A stretch of DNA of 64,000 nucleotides. Source: Ptiloglossa arizonensis. Taxonomy: Eukaryota > Arthropoda > Insecta > Hymenoptera > Colletidae. The stretch lies in contig NC_135055.1 in the NCBI RefSeq assembly GCF_051014685.1, forward strand, positions 3,162,001 to 3,226,000, written 5' to 3'. Below, in pieces: positions 9,961 through 21,834 of this stretch (position 1 is its first letter; each line of letters starts with the position of its first letter). Under the pieces are notes generated by a model, which saw only the letters and a program-made list of their open reading frames with translations, made no database searches and had not been told where the DNA came from. A program made the translations under genes and the position numbers.

Positions 9961-12314
9961 ACGGGGCTGTGGCTCTCAGCGAATCACCGTGACGTCGCAA
10001 TCACACACATATACACGCATATACACGCATACATATTCCGCGCGCTGCTTCGGATAGCGTCTTGCGGCAAACGAGTCAAGGGCTTATTGATTTTTCAAGG
10101 GGAAAAATGGGGAAAAAATGAAAAATGCTTTCCTGGACGACACCGTGCACCTCGGCAAAGTGAGATATTGTTTTAAACTCGCGAGCAATGGGAATAAAGC
10201 GACCGCTAGCGGGATCCAGGGACTAATTTTGCGATCGATTGGAAATTTTCCGGGGTGAGGTTTAGTTTTTCGTGATCGTTAAGTTCTTTTTTATCGGTGA
10301 GTCTTTTTTTTTTAAGGAATAGATCCTATACTGGATAGGTGTCGACGAGGTACATCCTCCGAGTACCTCCTCCCCTCTATTTTTGAGAAGTTTCACAGTT
10401 TCGTGTAACGATCAAACACAAAGAATAGGTATTTCTTTTTTAATGTATAGTTTAACGTATACTTGGAAAACTGGAAAGACTGCACCTGGATTTCATTATT
10501 ACCTTCGTTTCATTATTAATCAGGATATCGTGTGAATTAACGATTAATAGAATTAGATTTCTCTTAGACCACGATCACTCTGAATATTCTTTATAGTTAC
10601 GTACAGCATCGTAGTACGTGGAAATCACTTATACGTTTGGAAATAGTTAAAAGTTAGAAATATTCTGTATCTCTTTCGGTTCTATTTGTTTATCTTCACT
10701 GGAGTTTATTTTATCGCTATTCTCGTTCTTTTTATATTATTCGATGCTCGACGTATCTCGTCCAGCGATAATGTCTTCAATTTTATTAAAAGAAACAGAA
10801 ATTACGGCGCGTAATGTCCGAGATTTAGAAAAAATGCCAATAAAACGGGTAAAAGAACATCTGCGATGAAGTCATCACTGAAACAAGATTTCAATCCACA
10901 TCTGTTTAAATAAGTCTTGTAGTCGAACAAAATATTTTTTCGATGATTCAGAAGGAACGCGATGATAAAGGAAATACTGAATCAATGAAATCACATCGTA
11001 ATTTACAGACCAGAGAAATGTACGAAAGTATACAATAAGAAACTTACGGAATTATTAACCGAGCTTCGCAATTCTACAATCTTCTTTTTCCATAATATCC
11101 TTTTCTCCACCTTTAGAACTCTACGTACCAATGTATAATTTTTGATACGTCAACACTAACTTCACGCCCAACGAGTATCCGTACTCGTAACGCAGCCAAC
11201 GAACGAACCGGTGAGAAATGCACAAATATTTCAGTTATTAGCCGGTGAAAATTTCGTTGAACGTTGGTAACGAACGTCACGGACCGGTCGACGAGAAAGC
11301 AATCCGCCTCGGTGCAGCGCCTCGTTTCGCCAAGGGTGTATTTCGCTTCTTGGGAGGAAATAATATCTCCTGGCGTGATACAAAAATCCGGAGGTTCGCA
11401 GGGAACGTTGAACAAAAATAGGGGAAGACGGAAAACAACGGAACAACAAAAGCATTGGTCGTGTAACCGCGCGGTTACAACACGGAAAAACCGTATCAGT
11501 TATTTTCACAAACTCCGCGCGCGCGATGAAACGCTCCGAGGGAGATTATTTTTCCCATTCTTTTTTCCTAATTTTTCTTTTTTTTTTTTTCTTGTTCTCC
11601 ATTTTTGCTCTTTAAACCGTGTTGCGTTTCGAAACCTTGCATACTTTATGCACATGTTCCACCGTGGAGGCGTGTCGTACCCCGGGATATCGAGCGCGCG
11701 AAATACTCGCGAAGTATGGATTATATCCTCCCCCGATCTCCGCCCCCCGCCCTCCTCCCGCTGCATGGCCGACGAGTGATAAGAACAGTTGAGGAATTAG
11801 CGACAGCGCGACAACGATAACTCCCGCCTCTGTACGGCGTAATATAAACGTCAGTGAGAACCAATTACCTCGCGGCACCTGCATTTAATATTCAGTTACA
11901 CACTCGACGCTTCGCGAATACGGAGACGGGAAATGTTCAATTTTCAATTAATCTCGGGGTTAATTACGGCCGATCCATCACTGTTGTGCTCCGTTTGCGC
12001 TCGTTTTTTCTGTCTCTCTCTCTCTCTTTTTCTTTCTTTCGTTCTCCATCTTTCTCCTTTTATCTCTCTCGTCGTTCTGAGCCGGTAGATCGGTGGTTGT
12101 AATCTTTTATTCGTTTACAGTGTGTCAAGGAGAAGCTCTACCGGTATCAATGTTGAATTAATACCCCGTTTTCGAGAGACAATATCGGTTCGTTCGAAGA
12201 CGGAGTAGGTAGCGATTTTGATCGCGAATTAAAACGAATTAGTACCGAAGGTCGTGATTCTATTAATGTCCGAACAGGTGATACGGAGTGAATAAATTTA
12301 CAATTTTTAATAAA
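9961..12314. other. Mixed non-coding DNA
   Basis: No named gene. 10080-11100 is AT-rich. 11160-11900 is more GC-rich, contains overlapping short frames on both strands and a CT-rich block at 12010-12070. A 171-codon + frame (11264-11779) has no recognisable domain and passes through a T-run; I do not call it. Confidence 0.45.
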
Positions 12315-12620
12315 TCTCGATGACTGTGTTATCAATGGATAGGCAACGCTGTCCCGGTTAGAATGAGTCCAAACACGACCACATTTGGACTATTTTTAGT
12401 TGTACAGTTTTTGGAACGATTTTCAAAAATACCAAATTACGGGTATTTTGAACCACGTGTATGATTAAAAGTGGTCCGAACATGGTCGTGTGGGTACTCA
12501 TTTTCATCGGGACAACTTCGCCAATGGGCTGGTGATACAGTCGCGAAGATGCAACGAGAAATACACAAAATTTTACTTTTCGTTACTGGATGAAATTCAG
12601 TTCGCTGCACGACGATAAAT
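12315..12620 (+). mobile_element. Hairpin element family 1, copy 1 (MITE-like)
   Basis: Left arm 12315-12400 and right arm about 12470-12560 are reverse complements with mismatches. The left arm has 'gtcccggttagaatgagtcc' and 'aaacacgacca'; the right arm, read on the minus strand, has 'gtcccgatgaaaatgagtac' and 'cacacgacca'. Similarity to the right sides of other copies continues past the arm to about 12620 ('ctggatgaa'). No transposase. Target duplication not visible. Non-autonomous DNA transposon is the likely class; a structured-RNA gene is an alternative. Confidence 0.7.
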
Positions 12621-13861
12621 ATAAACAGTAAAAAGTATACTGTCCCTTCCAGAGGAACGTTTCCTCCCGTTCGTTTCTTTCTCAAACGTAGACATCCCGG
12701 GTGCCCCGGTGAATGTCACGAATACAAATATGTATAAATGACGGTGATATTTTATCTCGTAATTCGAAATACGCAGCCACTTGACTACCGTGGAAATAAA
12801 AGGGGTTATTTAAATTCCAGCGACAGAGATACATAAGCTACTGAAAGTTCCCACCGCCTCGAACACTATTCCTCGAAAAATTACTTCCACCTAGCCCTCT
12901 ACGTCTCATTTATCCACGAGGTAGGATCGCGATACACTCGAAAATGAAATTTCCACCTTTATCGTCCAAAACAACCGCACCGTCGTGTCGGAGCTTATCT
13001 GTCGATTTTATCGGCGCAAGATGCAGCAATAATCTGCCATTTATCGGGCTTAATCAGATATAGATACGCTCGTGTGGGCGTGAGTGCGTATATCTGCGTT
13101 CGTGTACGTGTGCCTAACCACGATTTCAAGGTGGAGGTCGCTCGCTCGAGCGTCCCCATCTCGGTTCCGGACTGGTTCCAGACCCTCCTCGAGTGCCAGT
13201 TCGATCGACCTCGCTTCCATTTCCATCCGGAAGTGAGGGTGCGATGAAGGGAAATCGAACATTCTAGACATACAGTTCGTTATCCCGTAGCCTCGCGCCG
13301 CGCGTAAATTCGCCGCGTTCGTCCGAGAATTTCAATTTCTCGATTTGCGAAAAGTTTGCGAGCCGGAAAAAAAAAAAAAAAGGGAGAGAGAGTGGTAGGC
13401 GGGACGGAGATTGCACGCGCCGATTCAATTTCTTTTCCGCGAACGCGAATCGTTCGTGCCGACGCGGACAACCTGACGTACGTAACGCTTTACTGGGAGG
13501 GGTAGGGGAGGGGGGAGTGAAAAAAGTAGAACGAGATTATTAACTGCGTTTTTGTTTTTTTCCGTGTCAAGGCACAGCCACTTCTAACCACCGGGGTGGG
13601 TTATAGATGCGATTTAAAGGGGAACGTTTGTTTAATTGTTCGAACAGAGTTTGAAAAATGTAGCTCAGTCGAATCAAAATTTTTGTCCTTTGGATGATAT
13701 TTCAAGTGGATGTGCTTTTTGACAGCGAGGGGAGAAGAAGTGTTCCCTGTATTCCAATTCTGGTGATTTGTTTCTTTGGAGTTAAATGTATTTTACGGAT
13801 ATCGAAGTGGAAAATATTCAACGATAAAATGTTCAGTAATTGCCTCGAGGACACGCTATAG
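12621..13861. other. Mixed non-coding DNA
   Basis: Unique sequence of moderate GC. Homopolymer A run at 13367-13380 and a G-rich patch at 13497-13518. The segment 12960-13070 (with 'ggcttaatcagatatagata') is of mixed composition and could be regulatory, but nothing specific is visible. Confidence 0.4.
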
Positions 13862-13962
13862 CGAAAAACGCAAATTTTTGTTCCAATACCGAGCGAATGT
13901 AATGCGAGGCTCGCTTCACTGTCGCTCTGTCTCTCTCGCACTTCTCTTCCGAGCATACCGAA
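13862..13962 (+). repeat. Dispersed ~100 bp repeat, copy 1
   Basis: Matches 14940-15042 at roughly 85% by eye. Shared words include 'gagcgaatgtaatgc', 'gtctctctcgcacttctct' and 'cgagcataccg'. Direct orientation, about 1.08 kb apart, lying on either side of hairpin copy 2. Origin unknown; could be a short interspersed element or an old local duplication. Confidence 0.75.
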
Positions 13963-14632
13963 ATTCTCGATCGTGTCACTTCTGATTAATTGTTATCGAT
14001 CTATTTTGTTCCGTTTTCCTGTATTTCGTGCAATTCTTTTTCGGAGAATGCGAATACGCTCGGAACGACTCAATAATCGCTTTCGAGTGAAAAAATATTG
14101 GGATCGTTGGTTAAAGAAGTAAATATTGTAAATCATCGACACGACGAACAACCACCAAGGGTATTCTAGAGATTCTCGATCTTTCTGCTTAATTTCCAGA
14201 GAAACATGCATGAAAACGTTCGTACGGAAAGTGCGCGGTTGCCTCACTGTCTAATCTGCGATCTTACAAGTCGTAATGATTCCTAGCGTGGAGCTCGTTA
14301 ATTCGCGGCTAGGATGAAGAAACGCTGGCAACACCTTTTCCACGTCGCGGCCCGCCGCTTCCGAAATCGTCGATTGAATCGCGCCGAGCAACGGCAGAAA
14401 ACACCGTCTGCCGTTATCAAAGGATTCTGTCGACGATTACGCAACCAAAGTGCGCGAGAAGTCGGTGCGAAGAAAAAACGCGATTGCACGACGACTCTTT
14501 CCGCGGAACGAGGGGAAATATACGCGTGAAAAATTGGAAACACGCGCGCTCGTAATCGCGTGACTCGAGAGAAAGAATTACCATACCCGGTTTCAAGTTA
14601 CAATCGTTCCAACTGCCCTCCGATTTCCAAAA
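13963..14632. other. Unique non-coding DNA
   Basis: A frame on + at 14314-14529 and overlapping frames on - are open in CpG-rich sequence and show no recognisable domain. Nothing else seen. Confidence 0.4.
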
Positions 14633-14845
14633 GGGTATTGCCGATAAATCGGTGAGATTTTCCCGATTAAAATGAGCCCAAACACGACCATATTCGGATG
14701 AACTTTGATTTTGCGTGCGACACATTTTTGAAAAAAATTTCTAATTACGCGAAATTAAAAGTAGTCGGAATGTGGTCGTGTTTGGGCTCATTTTCCTGGA
14801 AAAAACCTCGCCAATCCGCGGATAATACTTTTACGAAGATATACG
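14633..14845 (+). mobile_element. Hairpin element family 1, copy 2
   Basis: Arms of about 75 bases: the left contains 'gattttcccgattaaaatga' followed by 'gcccaaacacgaccatattc', and the right is its near reverse complement, ending in 'cctcgccaatccgcgg'. Both arms share 'aaaatgagcccaaacacgac', whereas copies 3 and 4 have 'caaacgagtacaaacacg'. The central ~45 bases are AT-rich. Confidence 0.75.
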
Positions 14846-14939
14846 AACAGGTACTCGAGTTACTATTGTACGTACTTATTTACATAATTCAATTTACACA
14901 AAATGCTAAAATACTAATTACGTCGAGGCTGCGGGCTCT

Positions 14940-15042
14940 AACGGGAAACACAAATTTTTGTTTCAATCTCGAGCGAATGTAATGCCAGTCTCGCTTCGCT
15001 GTTGCTCCGTCTCTCTCGCACTTCTCTTTCGAGCATACCGCT
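14940..15042 (+). repeat. Dispersed ~100 bp repeat, copy 2
   Basis: Counterpart of 13862-13962 with the same block order and several single-base differences; see that entry for shared words. Confidence 0.75.
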
Positions 15043-15960
15043 ATAATTTCACCGGCTACAATCTACTTCGTAACATCTGTTCTAAGAATCACGCGAATTC
15101 CCGTCGTTTCCCACGAATTTGATGCACAGAGTTCGTCCAAGTGAATTAATAAAATAATTCGCCGCGGATTCCTGGAAATTCCACGGACTTTCGGCCTTAC
15201 TCCCTGGAAATTACAGTCGTAGTTTCACGAGTCAATCGTAACGAGCTAAACGCAATAATCTCTCTTTTTAATTTCCGTACAGATACTCCACTGGCTGGCG
15301 GAGATATTTCACACTATTAATCATCCGGACAATAGGCGAGCGTTTCAAGAACGATCGCAGGAAGAACGTTTTCAGTAACATCAAGACCCCGGTGCAACGT
15401 CTTCTATAAGCAGATTTATATCTGCGTCTACTCGCCTATGATTAATGCATCCCCGTTTCTCTCGGGGTTCCTTATTTCAGACCTAGGAAGCCTGGCCGGT
15501 TTTTCTTTCTTTTCTTCTTTTTGTTCATTGAATATTAGCCAGGCCCGAGAGCGATTCGTTCGAGCCCCGATTAATTTTAATTGTCGACAAATCCTCGGCT
15601 AGACTTGGCCTTGGCCCGGGGGAAAATGGAGGTTGATAAATGGACGAGAGATGAAAGGGGACAAGGGGTGAGCCCGAGAGAGCGAGACGGAAGCTCGGGA
15701 TAAGAATTGATGGATCGGTCAAAGAGACTCGGTCTTGAAAGACGAATTAATATCCCATTCGCGTTTTCGGTGTTGATTCTGGCTTCCCGATATAAACGAC
15801 TTCCCTCGATGATGCTGTTTCGCGATTTCCGCCGCTTTGATATCTCGTGTGTTACGAGGTAAGGGGTGTGCAGTCCCCGATGGGGGGACGTCGTACAATC
15901 CAAGAAGGGTCGTGGAAGAAAATTTGTAACGCGGAAAAATGTGAACTCGAATAGGAATCT
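15043..15960. other. Unique non-coding DNA of mixed composition
   Basis: No gene recognised. 15280-15490 has balanced composition with a short perfect hairpin (gcagatttatatctgc, about 15411-15426) and 'gattaatgcat'; it could be conserved regulatory sequence, but this cannot be judged from one genome. Confidence 0.4.
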
Positions 15961-16720
15961 ATCGTTTCTGCGTCGTTTTAAATATTTATTCGATTCAACG
16001 AATGCTCTTTAGCATTGCAAATTTCGAAGGTGAAAAAAAAGGTATCTTCGGGACAAAACTTGGAATTTTAATCGCAGCATAGTGTATTTCACGACGATCG
16101 AATAACATTCTGACTCTTCGAAGTTGCTGTTGTTATCTAGGGAATTAAAAATTATCAAATTTTTTTCTTTTTTTTTTTCTTATATTTTCGTAACATTTTC
16201 CAAACTACCATACTCAATTAATCCTTCTCGCGTCGTTTTTAATATTTGTTCGATTTAACGAATGCTCTTTAGCATTGCAAATTTTGAAGGTAAAAAAAAA
16301 GTATCTCCGAACAAAATTTGAAATTTGAATTACGAAATAGTGTATTTCACGACGACAGAATAAAATTGTAATTCTTCGAAATCGCTGTTGTTATCTAGGG
16401 AATGAAATATTGCCAAAAATTTTGTTTTTTATATTCTCGTAACATTTTCCAAACTACCATACTCAATTTATCCTTCTCGCGTCGTTTTTAATATTTGTTC
16501 GATTTAACGAATGCTCTTTAGCATTGCAAATTTCGAAGGTGAAAAAAAAGGTATCTTCGGGACAAAACTTGAAATTTTAATCGCGGAATAGTGTTTTTCA
16601 CGACGATCGAATAACATTCTGACTCTTCGAAAACGCTATGTCGTTATCCAGGGAATCGAAAATGACCACAATTTGTTTTTTTTATATTCCCGTAACATTT
16701 TCCGAACTACCATACGCAAA
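15961..16720 (+). repeat. ~255 bp tandem repeat, 3 copies
   Basis: The landmark 'aatgctctttagcattgcaa' begins at 16001, 16261 and 16510 (spacing 260 and 249). Units share 'cgtcgtttttaatatttgtt', 'gtatttcacgacga', 'cgctgttgttatctaggga' and 'cgtaacattttcc'. The landmark is itself a small hairpin (aatgc/gcatt). Differences include a variable T-run in each unit. Confidence 0.9.
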
Positions 16721-17997
16721 CACACGCTGCGCGTTCTCCCACTGAGTCGCACGAGTTGCCAAAAACGTTTCGATTCGGCGAATCGCACACAGACCGCACA
16801 CACGTTCCGAAAACCAAACAAGCATCGAAAGCATCGCGCGTTGCGACACGACGGAGTTTGCAAACCCGTAAGTTGTAATCGTAAGCCGTGGCTGGTTCGC
16901 GCGTCTCGTAAAACACCGATATCTACAATCTCGGTCTGGCTCCTTGCAATCCCGAGCAGCGTGCAAACGAAGCGCGGTTTTCATCGCGTAACTCGCCACG
17001 ATGGAAAACAATCGGTGAACAGGGAGGAGGGAGATCCCTCGTCCGAAAATGAATCGAAAATGTGGAAACAATTTTTTTTTTTACACAACGCTTCGTTTTC
17101 GAAAAAAGCAATCTTGAATATTCATGGGTCGCGACTCCATGGGCACGGCGACGACTTGGGGAACGTGTCTGTCCATGAATTGCTGTTTCTACTTTGCATC
17201 GACGTTTGTAAACCTCGACCGTGGTGTTACACGTTTTTCGTACATTTTATTTATAACTGCTCGGACTCGAAGCGAATAAAACTATCTTCGAGGCGTCCAA
17301 TGGTATAAAGTGTCTGCACGAGTTGAAGTGGCGAATAATGACAGACACGTTATTTAACATCGAGTTTCTCGAAAAGCAAATCCTCGCGCACGAAGAAATT
17401 GCATTTCACGAATTGCATATTCGATTTACTCTTTTGCAAAGAATTGCGCACGTACACGATATGGAATTACATACAGGGACTGTTTTATCGTTTACTCACT
17501 TTTGCGCGTTTTGGATTAACATATTCCATCGAAGATGACTCCAGTTAGAATCGAAACGTTTAAATGCAATAATTAATAACGTTTCGATATAAATTTCACA
17601 GATACACTTTTTTATTCGACGAACATTGCGAATAACGAACGACGACTGTCCAAATAAATGACCAAAACCGTTTCGCCTATACAATTATCTAAACAAATAT
17701 TTATTCAAAGTTATTCATCGATTTGACTCTCTATTATTATTCTCCCGTGGGGGATCCGGAACCAATCGCCGATATACGAGAAAATATTTTCTCACTTTGC
17801 GCCGAAGCTACTCTCCGCGAATATAAATTCCACGATTTAAAAACGTACCGAAATAATCGGAACGAAAAAATAAGACATAAAATTTCTCCGTTTAACGCAC
17901 CAACGGCCACATCCTCTCAAGAACACATGGTCTTTGGTCACGTACATTATTCGAAATAATAAATGCCCGGATACTTCGGAAGTGGTAGTGTTCTACG
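16721..17997. other. Unique non-coding DNA
   Basis: A 211-codon + frame from 16673 to 17308 begins inside the tandem array and has no recognisable domain, so it is not called. A relative of hairpin family 2 lies at 17088-17150. The remainder is AT-rich. Confidence 0.4.
17088..17150 (+). repeat. Partial relative of hairpin family 2
   Basis: The segment with 'cgcttcgttttcgaaaaaag' matches the minus strand of 49510-49575 at about 75% over 65 bases. Both translations show a similar run, NASFSKKAILNIHGSRL here and EASFSRKSILKVHGRRV there, which reflects DNA homology rather than proof of a gene. No opposing arm is visible here. Confidence 0.5.
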
Positions 17998-18020
17998 TTT
18001 TTTTTTTTTTTTTTTTTTTT
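17998..18020 (+). repeat. Poly-T run of 23
   Basis: Uninterrupted T run directly adjoining the 41 bp minisatellite. Confidence 0.95.
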
Positions 18021-18800
18021 AACATAAAATATTTTCCACATTCTACAAGAAATTATTGAATTTTTCACGAAGTATTACACATTTTGTCAAAAATTAAACT
18101 CTTTACAAAGTATTGCACGTTCTCCAAAAAAATTATTTTGTAAAAAGTTAAACTTGAAAAAAAATTATTGAACTTTTCATAAGATATTACACATTTTGTA
18201 AAAAATTATTGAATTCTTCGTAAGATATTACACATTTTATGAAAAATTCGCGAGACGTTCCACCATTTTGTGAAAAATTCGCGAAATATTGTGAACATTA
18301 TAAAAAATTATTGAACTTTCTACAAAACGTTAGATATCTCGTAAAACCCCATTGAAGGTTTTAAACTTAAAAAAAAAATTATTGAATTTAATATTACACA
18401 TTTTGTAAGAAATTATTGAATTTTTCACAAAATATTACACATTTTGTAAAAAATTATTGAATTTTTCACAAAATATTACACATTTTGTAAGAAATTATTG
18501 AATTTTTCACAAAATATTACACATTTTGTAAAAATTATTGAATTTTTCACAAAATATTACACATTTTGTAAAAAATTATTGAATTTTTCACAAAATATTA
18601 CACATTTTGTAAAAAATTATTGAATTCTTCCTAAGATATTACACATTTTATGAAAAATTCGCGAGACGTTCCACCATTTTGTGAAAAATTCGCGAGACAT
18701 TCCACCATTTTGCGAAAAATTCGCGAAATATTGGGAAGATTATAAAAAATTATTGAACTTTCTACAAAACGTAACGCAACTGGTAAAAAACTCATTGAAC
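18021..18800 (+). repeat. 41 bp minisatellite, about 18 copies
   Basis: The unit combines 'attacacattttgtaaaaaa' and 'ttattgaatttttcacaaaa', about 41 bp. Copies from 18390 to 18620 are nearly identical; flanking copies are diverged, including variants with 'aaaaattcgcgagacgttcc'. The homogeneous core with degenerate edges is the usual mark of recent unequal exchange. Confidence 0.9.
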
Positions 18801-18959
18801 GTTTTATTGAAAAATCGTAATGTCAATTACTCGAATCAGACTGGAAGTCCGGCGCAGGGAAACCGTGCATCGAACCGCGTTTCAACAAGTAGAATCGGCG
18901 AGCAATGGCCAGACGCGTCCCCCGACTCGTGTGCAGCCCGGCGCTGTTGTACGCGCGCC

Positions 18960-19060
18960 CCGCGAATTTTCGAAATCACTTTCCTCGGTAACGGTGCCTC
19001 GTATCGAAAAAGTTCGTACCACATTTTCGATATATTTTTTCACAAAGAATCGCCCGGTAG
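18960..19060 (+). repeat. Relative of hairpin family 2, right-arm side
   Basis: 'gaaatcactttcctcggtaa' and 'gcctcgtatcgaaaa' align with 'aaatcgatttcctcgaaaac' and 'gcctcgtgtgaaaa' at 49540-49575, and similarity continues to 'tattttttcacaaagaatcg' against 'tattttttcatgcagaatcg' at about 49602. This is only the right half of the 49458-49640 element; a left arm is not evident. Confidence 0.5.
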
Positions 19061-21834
19061 GTTCGCGTACCCGGTATAATTTTTCAAAGCGTTGAACGCA
19101 CGACTTTTTCAAAAAGCCCGGTGTGTGCCTGCGCGTATCGATCGGCCACTCGACGACCGCCTACACAAGAACGCATGCGATTCGAGCATTGCACGAACCT
19201 GCTACAAAGGTTAGTGCCAGTGAGCATGAAATAGAATGAAACGAGCACAGGACAAGAAGGGGGAGCGGAGCGAGCTACGCTGGGACGTAGGGTAGGTGGT
19301 GGAGGGCCGGGGCATGCTCGATGCGGTCTCTAATTGGAGGCTGTTAACGCATAATTAACGTGGCGTTGTTATCCTCCTATTTCGCCCGTGCCCACCCTCC
19401 GCCCAGTGCCGTACCCTTCTCTCATCTCTGTCGCCCCTGGTAGCCCACAAACCGATCTCCAATCACCGTCGAAACCGTCCATATAACTCCTGACTCTCCC
19501 GAAAATTACGGGAAACCAGTCAGCGTTGAAAATGTGCTCTCCTCCCGCATTCCCTGCTGTCTTTCCACTGTTTGCTGCGTTCTCTTCTATCTCTCTCTCT
19601 CTAGCTAGCTCTCGTTCTTTTCGACTCTATCGATGTTCATGGATCTCTTCGTTCGCTTTTTACCGTGTCCAACAGGTACGAGACGGCCATCCTCGTGAAT
19701 TGCACGTCACCTTGACGAAAGGTGTCGCGTGACGAAATCGATCGCCGAAACAAAGCGATAATTTTCGTCGTTGTTCGCAAACGATATCCTTGCTCGAACG
19801 AGGGTTCGCTCGTCGGAACCAGGAGCGAAGAAATTTTCGTTGGTAGAAAAGATGACGAGCGAAAGCAAACGTACAGCTCCGATCGATTCGATTCGACGAT
19901 TGGAATTTTCGTTCGCTCGTCTTCCATGTATTTCGTTCGAATTTTTACTCGATCGATTACGGTTTAAATTGCGTTTGGATTTTACGCGAATGGACATTTT
20001 GTCCAGTTTCAATCAGGATCGATCGAGGTAATTTTATCGATACGGAATTCTCCTTTGTTCGATAAACAAAAATGTTCTCTAGGTGTCTCGAATCGTTTAC
20101 TCGTCGATCAGTGTAAGCGAATTGAACAATTTGGTGCCAAAGTGTTCGTTTACGGACGTCACTGTCAACAAAAATGCTTTCACGTGGATCAATTGTGGAT
20201 GTGCGACATTTGTTGGTTCGATTTATTATTATTCTTGTATACGGATAATTTTTACTCTCAGCGAGAGGAAAGAGTGAATAGATTAAATATTTTTCTTCGA
20301 ATGTATTACGGTATTTTGACTTCCTTATAAAACAGAGCGTCTCGAATTCTCTGTAATGAGTTTAGAGTTGGCGATTGCAGCTGCGGTTACAGCAAGGAAT
20401 TTGGTAACACTTTACGGTCGATGTGCTTTTCTTGTTCGACGATTCTGGAGGAGAAATCCTTATTGTCGTACGAGTTTTATGATTTTGTCGAATCGGACCA
20501 CGAGTTCCATTCGTAACCGAACCGACGAAACGACCAATGAAATTTTTCATCGTCCGACCATGTATAAGAATTTTTCATTCTTAAAGAGTATCGAGAGTTT
20601 GATTCGCAGAAAATTGATTCTTTCGCAAGGCACCTGATCCATTCACGTCAAATACGAATAAATAACACACTTGTCGTATCGTAGCAAAAATCTCAAAACA
20701 TTGATAAAAAAAAAAAAAAAATATCTTCGACATATTTTCCTGCAATTTTTCAAAAGAACAATTATCAGTGTAGAATGATTAGTATTAAAGACTTAATCCC
20801 CTCGTATCTGATGCTGTTTTTATTGCGGCCGAGTAATGTGATGAAGTAAGTATCTTGTATTGTTACATCTTTTTTGTTAGAGTATTTAAGATAAGATATC
20901 AACGATACCAAAACATCGTTCTAAGTGTAACGTTCCAGACTGACCCTGAATGTTAATACATAATTACCGATATTACTTTTTCGAAGATTCTGCTACGCAA
21001 CAACGAATCCAAGTTGCGATAATTTCACGGTCGTTTGAAAAATTGTTCAAGGACCCTTGGAAACAACTTATTTGTCCCAAATGCAACATAAACCAACAGC
21101 ATCGAACTGCATAAGTTTTTGAAACAAAGAGTAACGAATAACAATACTATACTGAACCGTGATACAGTCAAGTACATTATACTATTGAGATATCCTACCA
21201 TAATTGACACTATTAGAATACTTTCAATTATATTATAAAATACAAAAGCATAGTTGACTTTGATTTTCACAAGCACACGCTAAACGTACAAAATTCCGTT
21301 TCCTTCCCTACGCATTCCACATCCGGTATCGAGAAATCGATCCCAACTCTCTTCCTGTAACGAAAGATTCTCGATTAATCTCGAAGAACGGGCACTCGAA
21401 TCGCCGGTTCGCACTCCGAAAATTCTACGCTCGACGAGCCGGATTAACATCCGTCGCGATAAACGAGATCGATTTCCAAATCGAGAAAAGGAGGGGTAAA
21501 AAAAAAAAAGAAAAAGAAAAAGAAAAACCGAACCACCAACTGGAAAGAGTTCCCAGACCGCTCGGTGTCGCCCCGAACGATCGAGGACACCGTTTCGCGC
21601 ACGATTGGACGCGAAATTCTCGTCGATTTCGCGCGATCTGTGGCGCGAGGCGGCGAGGTATTTAAAATTAAATTCACTCGTAATGTAGCACAAGTGGCAA
21701 CGTGCCACGACGAAGCAGCCAGCCAGCCACCAGCGTCTACTCAGCCAGTCTGCCTGCCTCTCGCTGCACGGGACGTGGCCACGAAACAACGAATGGGAAA
21801 CACTCTACGAAACGAGTGGGGAAAAGAAAAAAAA
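19061..21834. other. Unique non-coding DNA, GC-rich then AT-rich
   Basis: 19100-19480 is mixed and GC-rich, with the candidate regulatory stretch listed separately. 19720-20640 carries several overlapping short frames with no recognisable domains. 20700-21280 is AT-rich. 21300-21830 is CpG-rich again. No gene can be named. Confidence 0.4.
19318..19395. promoter_or_regulatory. Candidate conserved regulatory element (homeodomain-type cores)
   Basis: Within unique GC-rich sequence sits a cluster of TAATTG, GTTAAC and ATAATTAAC cores ('ctctaattggaggctg', 'ttaacgcataattaacg'). TAAT cores are the usual homeodomain contacts. The mixed composition is unlike the AT-rich neighbours. No target gene can be assigned from this window. 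Confidence 0.2.

Noticed and set aside
16673..17308. 211-codon + open frame
   Set aside because: It begins inside a tandem repeat, runs through a T-run, and its only repeated part (NASFSKKAILNIHGSRL) is explained by a dispersed hairpin family.
20775..20851. ATG, 24 codons, then AA|GTAAGTAT, resembling a first exon
   Set aside because: A good donor match, but the same pattern occurs by chance elsewhere (for example ATG at 29830 with GTGAGT at 29886), and nothing supports a promoter or a downstream exon.
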